Made by a program: the position numbers and the translations under genes. Below the pieces are notes generated by a model. The model ran no database searches and had not been told where the DNA came from. It worked only from the letters and a program-made list of their open reading frames with translations. A DNA stretch of 64,000 nt from an uncultured Lachnospiraceae bacterium (GTDB lineage: Bacteria; Bacillota; Clostridia; Lachnospirales; Lachnospiraceae). This document shows positions 35,747 through 44,854 of the stretch, one piece after another; positions within the stretch are counted from its first letter, which is position 1; each line of letters starts with the position of its first letter. The DNA lies in NCBI GenBank assembly GCA_910579865.1, contig CAJTXA010000015.1, positions 1-64,000 of the forward strand, written 5' to 3'.

Positions 35747-37540
35747 ATGGCAAAGAACAGAATGATAGGGGATTATCCAGTAATTGGTATTCGACCTACA
35801 ATAGATGGAAGAAGGGGATATTTAAAGGTAAGGGAATCCTTAGAGGATCAGACAATGAATATGGCACAAGCAGCTGCAAAATTATTTACAGAAAATTTGA
35901 AATATTCTAATGGAGAACCAGTAAAAGTGGTAATTGCGGATACTACAATAGGACGTGTAGGAGAAACAGCAGCATGTGCAGAAAAGTTTAAAAAAGAAGG
36001 TGTTTCGATTACTTTGACTGTAACACCTTGTTGGTGTTATGGAGCAGAAACAATGGATATGGATCCAATGACAATAAAAGGAGTATGGGGATTTAATGGT
36101 ACAGAACGACCAGGTGCAGTATATCTTGCCAGTGTACTTGCAACACATGCACAAAAGGGGCTTCCAGCATTTGGTATCTATGGACATGATGTACAAGAAG
36201 CAAATGCTACTGATATTCCAGAAGATGTAAAAGAAAAACTACTTCGATTTGGACGTGCAGCAGTAGCAGCAGCTACTATGAGAGGAAAATCTTATTTACA
36301 GATTGGCTCGATCTGTATGGGAATTGGAGGATCTATTATTGATCCAGCATTTATAGAAGAATATCTTGGGATGCGTGTAGAATCTGTAGATGAAGTAGAG
36401 ATTATCCGCCGCATGACAGAGGAAATTTATGATAAAGTAGAGTATGAAAAGGCATTAAAATGGACAAAGGAAAAGTGTATAGAAGGATTTGATAAGAATC
36501 CAGAAGAGGTGCAAAAATCTGCACAAGAAAAGGAAAAAGATTGGGAATTTGTTGTAAAAATGATGCTGATTATTAAGGATTTGATGAATGGAAATTCCAA
36601 TCTTCCAGTAGGACGAGAAGAGGAAATGGTAGGACATAATGCAATTGCAGCAGGATTTCAAGGGCAGAGACAGTGGACAGATTTCTATCCAAACTGTGAT
36701 TTTCCAGAAGCACTTTTAAATACATCATTTGATTGGAATGGTGCTCGTGAACCATATATATTAGCAACAGAAAATGATGTTTTAAATGGTCTTGGTATGT
36801 TATTTATGAAGCTTTTAACAAATCGAGCACAGATTTTTGCTGATGTACGTACATATTGGAGTCCAGAGGCAGTAAAAAAAGCAACAGGTTATGAATTAGA
36901 AGGAACAGCAAAGGCAGCAGGCGGTTTTATTCATTTGATTAATTCTGGTGCAGCTTGTTTGGATGCAAATGGACAGGCAAAAGATGAAAATGGAAATGGT
37001 GTGATGAAACCGTGGTATGAAGTAACAGAGGCAGATCAAGATGCGATTTTAAAAGCAACTACATGGAATCCAGCGGATTTTGGTTATTTTAGAGGTGGTG
37101 GTTATTCCTCTCGTTTTGTTACAGAAGCAGAAATGCCAGTTACAATGATTCGATTGAACTTGGTAAAGGGACTTGGACCTGTACTTCAGATAGCAGAAGG
37201 ATGGACAGTAAAATTGCCAGAGGAGGTAACAGAAATTCTTTGGAAGAGAACAGATTATACATGGCCTTGTACTTGGTTTGCGCCAAGAACAACGGGAAAG
37301 GGAGCATTCCAAACCGCATATGATGTAATGAATAATTGGGGAGCAAATCATGGAGCCATTAGTTATGGGCATATTGGTGCAGACCTAATTACAATGTGTT
37401 CTATATTAAGAATTCCAGTTGCAATGCACAATGTTCCAGAAGAAAAAATCTTCCGTCCAGCAGCATGGAATGCATTTGGTATGGATAAAGAAGGACAGGA
37501 TTTTAGAGCTTGTCAAACATATGGACCACTTTATAAATAA
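35747..37540 (+). CDS. fucI: L-fucose isomerase
   Basis: This is a 597-residue enzyme, close to the 591 of E. coli FucI, converting L-fucose to L-fuculose with a metal ion. Characteristic stretches are IGIRPTIDGRRGYLKVRESLE at the N-terminus, TPCWCYGAETMDMDP, GIYGHDVQE, IGSICMGIGGSI and the C-terminal SYGHIGADLITMCSILRIPVAMHNV. I start at 35747, where GGAGG lies nine bases upstream; the TTG at 35741 is too close to it. It heads an operon with the FGGY kinase. Confidence 0.95.
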   Translation: MAKNRMIGDYPVIGIRPTIDGRRGYLKVRESLEDQTMNMAQAAAKLFTENLKYSNGEPVKVVIADTTIGRVGETAACAEKFKKEGVSITLTVTPCWCYGAETMDMDPMTIKGVWGFNGTERPGAVYLASVLATHAQKGLPAFGIYGHDVQEANATDIPEDVKEKLLRFGRAAVAAATMRGKSYLQIGSICMGIGGSIIDPAFIEEYLGMRVESVDEVEIIRRMTEEIYDKVEYEKALKWTKEKCIEGFDKNPEEVQKSAQEKEKDWEFVVKMMLIIKDLMNGNSNLPVGREEEMVGHNAIAAGFQGQRQWTDFYPNCDFPEALLNTSFDWNGAREPYILATENDVLNGLGMLFMKLLTNRAQIFADVRTYWSPEAVKKATGYELEGTAKAAGGFIHLINSGAACLDANGQAKDENGNGVMKPWYEVTEADQDAILKATTWNPADFGYFRGGGYSSRFVTEAEMPVTMIRLNLVKGLGPVLQIAEGWTVKLPEEVTEILWKRTDYTWPCTWFAPRTTGKGAFQTAYDVMNNWGANHGAISYGHIGADLITMCSILRIPVAMHNVPEEKIFRPAAWNAFGMDKEGQDFRACQTYGPLYK

Positions 37541-37563
37541 ACAGAAAAGGAAAAGATTATAAA

Positions 37564-39048
37564 ATGGATGTAACCAAGAAAGAAAGAAATGTTTTAGCAG
37601 TGGATTTTGGTGCTTCCAGTGGCAGAGTCATGCTAGGGACTTATTGCGAAAATAAGATTACAATAAAGGAAGTTCATCGATTTTCGAATGATCCAGTTAT
37701 AGTAAATGGAACCATGTATTGGGACATATTGCGGCTGTTTTATGAGATGAAACAGGGAATGATAAAAGCAAAACAAGAAGGAGAAATTGAAAGTATTGGA
37801 GTAGATACATGGGGAGTAGACTTTGGACTTTTAGATAAAAAGGGGTATTTATTAGAAAACCCAGTACATTATCGTGATAGTAGAACAGAAGGAATGTTGG
37901 AAAAAGGCTTTAAGAAAATTTCAAAGGAGCATTTTTATCAAATAACTGGAAATCAGTTTATGGAAATTAATACGGTATTTCAGTTGCTGGCACTAAAGGA
38001 ACAAAGACCAGAGCTTTTCAGCCAGGCAGATTGTATGCTGCTGATGCCAGATCTTTTTAATTATTTTTTATCAGGAATTAAAAAAAGTGAACGATCTATT
38101 GTTTCTACTACACAGATGGGAAATCCATTTTTGCCTGGATGGGTAAAAGAAGTAATAGAACAGTTTGCTATTCCAGAAAAAATATTGACAGAAGTAATCC
38201 CTACAGGAACACGATTAGGTTCTTTAAAAGAAGAGATACAAAAAGAATTAGGTATAGCAAATATGGATGTAATTGCTGTAGCAGGACATGATACACAATG
38301 TGCATTGACAGCAGTACCAGCAGAAGAAGAGGACTTTATTTTTGTAAGTTGTGGCACATGGTCCTTATTTGGAACAGAGTTAAGTCACCCAATTGTAACA
38401 AAAGAGTCAGAAGAACGAAATATTACAAATGAAATAGGAACAGATGGTAAAATTTCTTTTTTGAAAAATATTATTGGTTTATGGCTGGTACAAGAAAGTA
38501 GAAGACAATGGTTACGAGAGGGAAAAAATTATAGCTTTTCTGAACTAGAAAAACTAGCAGAAGAGGCAAAGCCATTTCAATGTTTGATTGATCCAGATGC
38601 ACCAGAGTTTGTTCCTTCTGGTAATATACCAAAGCGGATTCAAGAGTATTGTAAACGAACCAGACAGAATATTCCACAGACAGAAGGAGAGATTATACGT
38701 TGTATTAATGAGAGTCTTGCATTAAAGTATCGTTATACTTTAGAAGAAATTAAAGCATGTACAAAAAAAGAGTATACTGCTATTTATATGGTGGGTGGAG
38801 GAATTCAAAGTCAGCTTTTATGTAAATTTACTGCATATGCCAATGGAATTCCTGTAATTGCTGGGCCAATAGAAGCAACTGTATATGGAAATATTGTAAT
38901 TCAGTTGATGGCAAAAGGAATTATAAAGGATCTAAAAGAGGCGAGAAAAGTAATTGCTAATTCCGATCAGCCTATCATTTATCAACCAGAAAATCAGGAA
39001 AAATGGAGTCAAGCTTATCAATTTTATGTAGAAAAGATATTGCAATAA
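37564..39048 (+). CDS. FGGY sugar kinase, RhaB-type, probable L-fuculokinase
   Basis: This is a 494-residue FGGY-family kinase. VLAVDFGASSGRVMLG at the N-terminus, GVDTWGVDFGLLD, AGHDTQCALTAVP, FVSCGTWSLFG and the C-terminal VGGGIQSQLLCKFTA are those of rhamnulokinases (RhaB). No rhamnose isomerase is nearby, and the gene follows fucI by 23 bases, so phosphorylation of L-fuculose is the likely job. RhaB-like kinases replace FucK in some gut Firmicutes. The L-fuculose-1-phosphate aldolase that should come next is not in the window. The RBS (AAAGGAAAAG) is weak. Confidence 0.87.
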   Translation: MDVTKKERNVLAVDFGASSGRVMLGTYCENKITIKEVHRFSNDPVIVNGTMYWDILRLFYEMKQGMIKAKQEGEIESIGVDTWGVDFGLLDKKGYLLENPVHYRDSRTEGMLEKGFKKISKEHFYQITGNQFMEINTVFQLLALKEQRPELFSQADCMLLMPDLFNYFLSGIKKSERSIVSTTQMGNPFLPGWVKEVIEQFAIPEKILTEVIPTGTRLGSLKEEIQKELGIANMDVIAVAGHDTQCALTAVPAEEEDFIFVSCGTWSLFGTELSHPIVTKESEERNITNEIGTDGKISFLKNIIGLWLVQESRRQWLREGKNYSFSELEKLAEEAKPFQCLIDPDAPEFVPSGNIPKRIQEYCKRTRQNIPQTEGEIIRCINESLALKYRYTLEEIKACTKKEYTAIYMVGGGIQSQLLCKFTAYANGIPVIAGPIEATVYGNIVIQLMAKGIIKDLKEARKVIANSDQPIIYQPENQEKWSQAYQFYVEKILQ

Positions 39049-39070
39049 TAAAACAAAATAAAGATTTATA

Positions 39071-39115
39071 AAAAGCAGACCAAGCAGATAAAAGGAATTG
39101 TTTGGTCTGCTTTTT
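39071..39115 (+). terminator. intrinsic terminator after the fucose kinase gene
   Basis: A 13-bp perfect stem AAAAGCAGACCAA/TTGGTCTGCTTTT (39071-39083, 39102-39114) is followed by T. It ends the fucose catabolic operon 22 bases after the stop codon. Confidence 0.75.
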
Positions 39116-39242
39116 CACTATAAGATCAATATTTGACTTTTTGAGAAAATAATGGTATAATTGAGATATTTTAGTCACTGTACAAAATAGGGAAAAAAGA
39201 GTGATATGTGTTAGAAAATTATTTTGGAAGGAGCGTTAAATT

Positions 39243-41384
39243 ATGTTACAAACAGTGAAAAAGGTGAAGTCTGTATCTTCTAGTGAGAGCATTAGTAAGA
39301 AGATTATGTCAAGACTGAAGCTGATGATGGTAGTTATTTTTTTAGTAGCAGTAACTACATCAGGTGCACTGTCTGCAAAATCGTTGATGCAGGTTACAAA
39401 TGAAAAATTAGTTTCTGTTGCTTATGAGAATGCATTTTTAATTGTCAATGAGATTGAAAGCTCTTATGGAAAAGCACTTGGATTTACCGAGGCACTTCGA
39501 AATATTACAGAACTCGATCCAAGTGAACAACGACAAGCGATAGATACTGCTTTAGTTGGAGTATTAGAAGGAGACTCCAATTATACAACAGCATTTGCCT
39601 ATTTTGAACAAAATCGGATTGCGGATGCAAATGGAGATCCATATAGTGTTCATCAAAGAGAGATTGCTTATGAGGCAGTTGTTTATCCAAATCCAGATGG
39701 AGCAGGATATCTTTTTGAGAAACATGAAGATGCATTTGATAATTATGAAAAAGAGTATTATATGCAGATGAAAGCAACTGGTCAGCCTTATGTTTATGAG
39801 CCTTATATCTATAATTTAATGGGAAAAGATATTATGATGATTAGTATCATTGCACCTATATGGGATGCAGATGGAGTATTTTTAGGAGTGGGTGGAGTAG
39901 ATATGGCATTAGCAGATATGCAAAATATGCGATATGCGAGTACTGGTTATCGTTCGACCCATATGGTAGCACTTGCAGAGGATGGGACTGTTTTGGTGGA
40001 TTCTTTTGATACTTCCACTGTAGGAAAGATAGCTTCTGAAGTGGGATATGGAATTATAGCGGAACATGGAGAAAAGATTCGTTCTATGCCAGAGGGAGAA
40101 CATGAGAATAGTTTATCTATAATTGATAGGAAATCGAAAAATTTTGCAACTAATAAAAGAGGGATTTCTGTTACAATTCCTTTAAAGATAAGTGGTGGAA
40201 ATCAGTGGACTTTATATATGGCAATTAACCGTAGTGAATTTTATTCTATTATAATAGAAGGGCTTGGAAAATTAATTTTTATTATTATTGTACTTGGATT
40301 TATTATGATACATTTTGTTTCTTCCATTATTAAAAAATGTCTTTCTCCATTTCAAGAAATTATGGAGGGAGCTTCAAAATTAGAAGCAGGAGATCTAAAG
40401 ATACATATTGATGTAAATACAGAAGATGAATTAGGGCGTTTAGCACAGGCATTTAACCATATTAGTACGACTATCAATAATTATGTAAATGATATTTCTT
40501 TGCAGCTTTCTGAAATGGCTTCTAACAATATGGATATTGCAATTACACAAAATTATATCGGAGATTTTATTCCTATTCAAAAATCTATTGAAAAAATTTC
40601 GATGTCCTTAAATGATACATTACATCAAATTACTTTATCAGCGAATGTAGTCTCGAACGGGGCAGATAGTGTATCAGCAGAATCTCAGCTTCTTTCCAAT
40701 GGACTTTCAGAGCAGGTAGAAGCAATTAAAGAATTAGCAGTTTCAATTGATAGTTTAGCAAAGGATGTTAAGGGAAATGCAAAAGATGCACAGACAGCAA
40801 ATGAGATAGTATCTGTTGCACGTATAAAGATTCAAGAAAGTAATAAGGAAATGGAACTTTTAACACATGCTATGGCAGATATCAATCAGTCCTCGGAGGA
40901 AATACAAAATATTGTAAAAACAATTCAAAACATTGCAAATCAAACGAATTTACTCTCTTTAAATGCTTCAATTGAGGCTGCTAGAGCAGGAGTTGCAGGA
41001 AAAGGATTTGCAGTAGTAGCAGACCAAATTCGGGATTTGGCAGAAAAAAGTGCAGATGCAGTAAAACAGACAGAAGTTTTAATTGATGCGTCACGTCAGG
41101 CAGTAGAACGTGGAACTGCAATCGCAGGTAATACAGCAGAATCACTTGTTGCTGTAGTAAAAAGAGCAGAGGAAGTATCCCGTTCTGTCAATAAGATTAG
41201 CGAAGCTTCACAAAACCAGAAAATGGTATTAGATCAACTTACTGAAAATGTAGATGTGATAAGTAGTGTAGTGCAATCTAATTCAGAAGCAGTACAAAAT
41301 AGTGCAGCTGCTAGTATAGAATTATCAGAACAATCAAAACAGTTATATACATTAGTAAATCGATTTCAATTAAAAAAGATGTAA
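39243..41384 (+). CDS. methyl-accepting chemotaxis protein with Cache domain
   Basis: This is a 713-residue chemoreceptor. Membrane segment 1 (about 27-45) is followed by an extracellular double-Cache-type domain (about 50-335, with IWDADGVFLGVGGVDMAL and EDGTVLVDSF), segment 2 (about 338-360), HAMP (about 362-415) and a cytoplasmic signalling domain. The conserved hairpin tip NIANQTNLLSLNASIEAARAGVAGKGFAVVADQIRDLAE lies at about 562-600. The fucose locus lies directly upstream, so a link between sensing and sugar uptake is possible, though its own terminator and leader separate it. Cache domains often bind amino acids or organic acids, so the ligand is open. Confidence 0.92.
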   Translation: MLQTVKKVKSVSSSESISKKIMSRLKLMMVVIFLVAVTTSGALSAKSLMQVTNEKLVSVAYENAFLIVNEIESSYGKALGFTEALRNITELDPSEQRQAIDTALVGVLEGDSNYTTAFAYFEQNRIADANGDPYSVHQREIAYEAVVYPNPDGAGYLFEKHEDAFDNYEKEYYMQMKATGQPYVYEPYIYNLMGKDIMMISIIAPIWDADGVFLGVGGVDMALADMQNMRYASTGYRSTHMVALAEDGTVLVDSFDTSTVGKIASEVGYGIIAEHGEKIRSMPEGEHENSLSIIDRKSKNFATNKRGISVTIPLKISGGNQWTLYMAINRSEFYSIIIEGLGKLIFIIIVLGFIMIHFVSSIIKKCLSPFQEIMEGASKLEAGDLKIHIDVNTEDELGRLAQAFNHISTTINNYVNDISLQLSEMASNNMDIAITQNYIGDFIPIQKSIEKISMSLNDTLHQITLSANVVSNGADSVSAESQLLSNGLSEQVEAIKELAVSIDSLAKDVKGNAKDAQTANEIVSVARIKIQESNKEMELLTHAMADINQSSEEIQNIVKTIQNIANQTNLLSLNASIEAARAGVAGKGFAVVADQIRDLAEKSADAVKQTEVLIDASRQAVERGTAIAGNTAESLVAVVKRAEEVSRSVNKISEASQNQKMVLDQLTENVDVISSVVQSNSEAVQNSAAASIELSEQSKQLYTLVNRFQLKKM

Positions 41385-41483
41385 TTGGATATAAGGTAGA
41401 ATAAGCAAATCAGACAGAAAAGAATGATATTTTTTTTATATAAAGAATACAATAAAATAAGATTAAGAGAAGTTGGAAGATTT

Positions 41484-42008
41484 ATGAAGATTATTTTATA
41501 TCTGTCTGATATGCTGATTCCACTAGTGATTTTTTATATTGTATCTTTTGCAGTGATAAAGAAAACTTCTGTTTATGAAAGTTTTGTAAATGGAACAAAG
41601 GATGGAATCAAAACAGTAATTGGAGTAATGCCTACGCTGATTGGACTAATGATGGCAGTAGGAGTGATGCGTGCATCTGGATTTATGGAGTTTCTTGGTA
41701 ATTTTTTAGGGGGAACAATGGAGGTAACTGGTGTTCCAAAAGAAGTGTTTCCTATTATTTTGGTGCGCATGGTATCTTCCTCTGCTGCAACGGGATTGGT
41801 ACTTGATATTTTTAAAAATTATGGAACAGATTCTTACATAGGAATTTTAACATCTATTTTGATGTCTTGTACAGAAACAATTTTTTATACTATGTCAGTT
41901 TATTTTATGACAGCAAAGGTAACAAAGACAAGATGGACTTTGGCTGGGGCATTAATCAGTACATTTGCAGGAATTGGAGCAAGTGTGTTTTTAGCAAGAA
42001 TGATGTAA
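41484..42008 (+). CDS. spmB: spore maturation protein B
   Basis: This is a 174-residue membrane protein of the SpmB/nucleoside-recognition family. I start at 41484, where GGAAG precedes ATG, because this gives the usual length of about 175 residues; the longer frame from 41424 adds a polar tail. Typical segments are GTKDGIKTVIGVMPTLIGLMMAVGVMRASG, FPIILVRMVSSSAATGLVLDIFKNYG and SCTETIFYTMSVYF. Its partner spmA lies 16 kb upstream, separated by the whole fucose block. Confidence 0.9.
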   Translation: MKIILYLSDMLIPLVIFYIVSFAVIKKTSVYESFVNGTKDGIKTVIGVMPTLIGLMMAVGVMRASGFMEFLGNFLGGTMEVTGVPKEVFPIILVRMVSSSAATGLVLDIFKNYGTDSYIGILTSILMSCTETIFYTMSVYFMTAKVTKTRWTLAGALISTFAGIGASVFLARMM

Positions 42009-42035
42009 AAGAGAATTTATTGATAAAAGAGGAGT

Positions 42036-42063
42036 GCCTCGGATATTTTTTAATATCCGAGGC
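42036..42063 (+). terminator. hairpin terminator after spmB
   Basis: A perfect 12-bp stem GCCTCGGATATT/AATATCCGAGGC has a TTTT loop and lies 27 bases after the stop codon. The T tract after it is weak. Confidence 0.6.
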
Positions 42064-42274
42064 TATTATGAAAAAATTGTATACGAAATAATCCAAACTT
42101 AAAAATGTATGTTTCTATTGTTTAATTGTATTTAGTATAAGGAAAGGATATGAATAAATTATGAATAAAATACGAAATTATTGTAAAAAGTAGTGTAAAA
42201 TGACGAAAAAAGTTGTATTATAAAAATAACGATTAATAAAAGTGACAAAAAGAAAAAAAGTAAGGGGAAATACT

Positions 42275-42877
42275 ATGGCAAGTTTGTTAGAAACATGGAG
42301 AAGATGGATTACGATACCAGAGAGAGCAGAACAATCAATACGATCCGATAGAAGGATGACTGCAGCTGAAAGGGAAAGTCATATACAAAGAAGGAAATCG
42401 GCTGAAAGAGCAGTGGAGCGTTTAGCAGAAAAAAAGGGGACTCCTCATTCGGAAGTACAAAATTCAGTATATTCAGAGGTTAGTGTACCAGAGCAGGGAA
42501 AGCGATTTGGGGATATAAAAGAAGATGTAAAGAATTTGGAATTACAAAAATCTACAACAGAAGAGATACCAATTTTTACTTCTGAGGAGATTAAAAGAAT
42601 TGTAGAAGAAGCATTGCAAAGGGCAAAAGATACAGAAGAGATAAAGGAGTATCTTGCACAAAGGTTTTCTGTAATTGAAGGACAGATTTTGTCTGTTCGA
42701 AATGTGCAAAAGCAAGAGATGATTGCTGTTTCTGTTCGAGAGGTGCAAGAGAAGGTAGATTTGATTCGGCTTGATACAAGAAAAATAGGAAGTATAAAAG
42801 TTATACTTGGATTTTCTATATGCTTCAATTTAATAACTTTAGCTGTCTTAGTAGCTTATGTGCTAAATTATATTTAG
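42275..42877 (+). CDS. uncharacterised tail-anchored protein
   Basis: I do not recognise this 200-residue protein. The start at 42275 has AGGGG eight bases upstream; a GTG at 42242 is in frame but lacks a site. The N-terminal half is highly charged, with many Arg and Glu (ERAEQSIRSDRRMTAAERESHIQRR is part of it), and helical in character. The middle (about 105-165) looks like an amphipathic helix with heptad-like spacing. One hydrophobic segment closes the protein (about 178-198), so it would be anchored by its C-terminus facing the cytoplasm. It stands alone, between two terminators. Confidence 0.7.
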   Translation: MASLLETWRRWITIPERAEQSIRSDRRMTAAERESHIQRRKSAERAVERLAEKKGTPHSEVQNSVYSEVSVPEQGKRFGDIKEDVKNLELQKSTTEEIPIFTSEEIKRIVEEALQRAKDTEEIKEYLAQRFSVIEGQILSVRNVQKQEMIAVSVREVQEKVDLIRLDTRKIGSIKVILGFSICFNLITLAVLVAYVLNYI

Positions 42878-42967
42878 AAGAAAGTATTGTTTTTTACAAT
42901 TAAATATAGATATAATTCGATAAGATAAAAATATTTTAATAAACGGTTGTTATAGGAAATAGAATAC

Positions 42968-43022
42968 ATACAAGATATAGTTTGATATTAAAGTTTAAAA
43001 TAACTATATCTTGTATTAATTT
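42968..43022. terminator. terminator between converging genes
   Basis: A perfect 15-bp stem (42968-42982 with 43002-43016) and a 19-base loop, followed by TAATTTTTT on the plus strand. It lies between the tail-anchored protein gene and the minus-strand S1 gene. Confidence 0.7.
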
Positions 43023-43045
43023 TTTATCTGAATATTTATATTATA

Positions 43046-43999
43046 TTATAATTTTAGTCCTTTTAATAATGCTCCTAAACTAGTTCCAATAGATTCTTCT
43101 TTTGGAAGTTCATAATCTAGAACTTCTTCAGATGTTTCTGAAGGATCGGCAAGTGCTTTTATACTAAGACCGATTTTTCCGTTGTCAGTGGAAATAATTT
43201 TTACTTTAACAGTTTGTCCTTGTTTAAGTACAGCACTTGGATGTTTAATACGTTTTTCAGAGATCTGAGAGATATGGAGTAACCCAGATAAACCATTTTC
43301 TAATTCAATAAAGGCACCATAAGATTGAATTGAGTCTACAGTTCCATTCATAACAGAACCAACTGCAACTTTTGCAACTCGTTTGCTGGTTTCAGTTGCT
43401 AATTTTTCTAGGGCTGGTTCTTTGGCAGAAAGAACTAATTTCTTTTCTTCTTCTTTTACTGTGATGATAATTGCATCTACTGTTTTATTTAACCATTGTT
43501 CGGTATCTTCTACAAATGTTACATCTAGTTTAGAAGCAGGAATAAAGCCACGGATTCCCTCTACATAAGTGATGACACCTTTATTTACAATGCCTCCTAT
43601 CTTTACTGGAAGTATTGTACGATTGGCTTGATATTCACGAAGTTTATCCCAGGCAAGTAAATCGTTTGCTTCTTTTTTAGAAAGAACGATATGACCTTCT
43701 CCATCGTCACGGCGAATAACAGTAGCAGTGATTTCATCTCCAATATGGATTTCTTGTAAAAGCTTAAAGTTTGGATCGCTACTTAGATCTTCTGCATGAA
43801 TAATACCTTCTGTGTAATATTTTAGATCTAGAGTGACACTAGTTTCAGAAACGTCAATGACAGTTCCTGTTAGAATATCCCCTTCTCGAATTACTTTATA
43901 GGAGGCTTCTAATTCTTCTTTGTAATCTTCCATAGTTTCTTGGACATTTTGTGTTTCTTTTGTTTCCTGTGTCTGTTTGTTTGTTGTTTCTTCTGTCAT
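43046..43999 (-). CDS. S1-domain RNA-binding protein (ribosomal protein S1-like)
   Basis: This is a 317-residue protein with three S1 repeats: about 37-105 (EGDILTGTVIDVSETSVTLDL), about 120-195 (a degenerate copy, GGIVNKGVITYVEGIRGFIPAS) and about 213-285 (GSVMNGTVDSIQSYGAFIELENGLSGLLHISQIS). The N-terminus is rich in Gln, Thr and Glu. It is shorter than six-repeat E. coli S1 but similar to the small S1-like proteins (YpfD type) of low-GC Gram-positives. It would bind single-stranded mRNA during translation. AAAGGAAT lies eight bases before the ATG. Confidence 0.87.
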   Translation of the reverse strand: MTEETTNKQTQETKETQNVQETMEDYKEELEASYKVIREGDILTGTVIDVSETSVTLDLKYYTEGIIHAEDLSSDPNFKLLQEIHIGDEITATVIRRDDGEGHIVLSKKEANDLLAWDKLREYQANRTILPVKIGGIVNKGVITYVEGIRGFIPASKLDVTFVEDTEQWLNKTVDAIIITVKEEEKKLVLSAKEPALEKLATETSKRVAKVAVGSVMNGTVDSIQSYGAFIELENGLSGLLHISQISEKRIKHPSAVLKQGQTVKVKIISTDNGKIGLSIKALADPSETSEEVLDYELPKEESIGTSLGALLKGLKL

Positions 44000-44082
44000 G
44001 TTTAGATTCCTTTCTTTTCGTTTTTTTTCTAGTAATAAGAAAAGTATAACATATTCTTTTCAATGGCTCAAGACAGGAATAT

Positions 44083-44828
44083 TTATAAAAAGTGATAGAT
44101 TGGCTGCATTTTATCATAAGTACAAAAGGATTGAAATCCTAGATTTTTTAATATATTTTTTGCATCAATTATATGATTTCCTAAATGCTCAGGTTTATGA
44201 CTGTCACTGCCAATTGTAATAATTTCACCCCCTAACTTTTGGTATAATTTTAATATATTAATCGATGGGGTAAAGTCTTTTAAACCATATCTGTAATAAG
44301 AGGTATTAAACTCAATTCCTTTTTTATCTTTGATTATTATTTTTAATATTTCTAAGATAATAGGTTCTACTTTTTCAAATGGGTAGATGCCATTTCTATC
44401 ATATCTTGTAATAAGATCCAGATGAGCAAGTACACTATAATTTTTACAATATTTAGCATTTCCTTGTAGTATTGTTCATTGTATTCTTTTTGACTTTTTC
44501 CATTTTGAAAGTCTTGTGTCCAAAACTCTTTATCTTCTACTTGATGAATTGATAAAAGAATAAAGTCAAAAGGATATTTTTGAAATAAGATTTCGTATTG
44601 TGGAATAGTATGTGTTTGTATACCAAATTCCATTCCTAGTTTTATACTTATTTGCATATTATATTGAGATTGTAATTGCCTTATTTTTGAATAGTAGTTT
44701 GGATAATCTACATGATCAGTAAAGCAAATTTCATTTATTTGCATAGCAATAGCATCTTTTACAACTTGCTCTATAGGATATGTAGAGTCGTCACTAAATT
44801 CAGTATGGACATGATAATCTGCAAACAT
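44083..44828 (-). pseudogene. histidinol-phosphatase (PHP family) with a frameshift
   Basis: The first 128 or so codons encode a PHP-domain phosphatase: DYHVHTEFSDDS, CFTDHVD, LGMEFG and SIHQVED. After EMLNIVK the frame runs into nonsense and stops at 44367. The other frame continues the family sequence without a break: NYSVLAHLDLITRYDRNG, then IEFNTSYYR and ITIGSDSHKPEHLG, with a stop at 44083. Adding one A to the A5 run (plus-strand T5 at 44441-44445) restores a 248-residue protein with all metal-binding motifs. So either the gene is newly inactivated or phase-variable, or the base was lost in sequencing. GGAGG lies six bases before the ATG. It would act in histidine synthesis (HisJ/HisK type). 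Confidence 0.85.
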
Positions 44829-44854
44829 AAAGTTCCTCCAATTTTCTATTAATT

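Noticed and set aside
25477..41483. Mobile element carrying the fucose block
   Set aside because: No integrase, transposase, terminal repeats or attachment-like duplications are visible at either edge, and base composition by eye matches the flanks. Insertion is only inferred from the spmA/spmB split.
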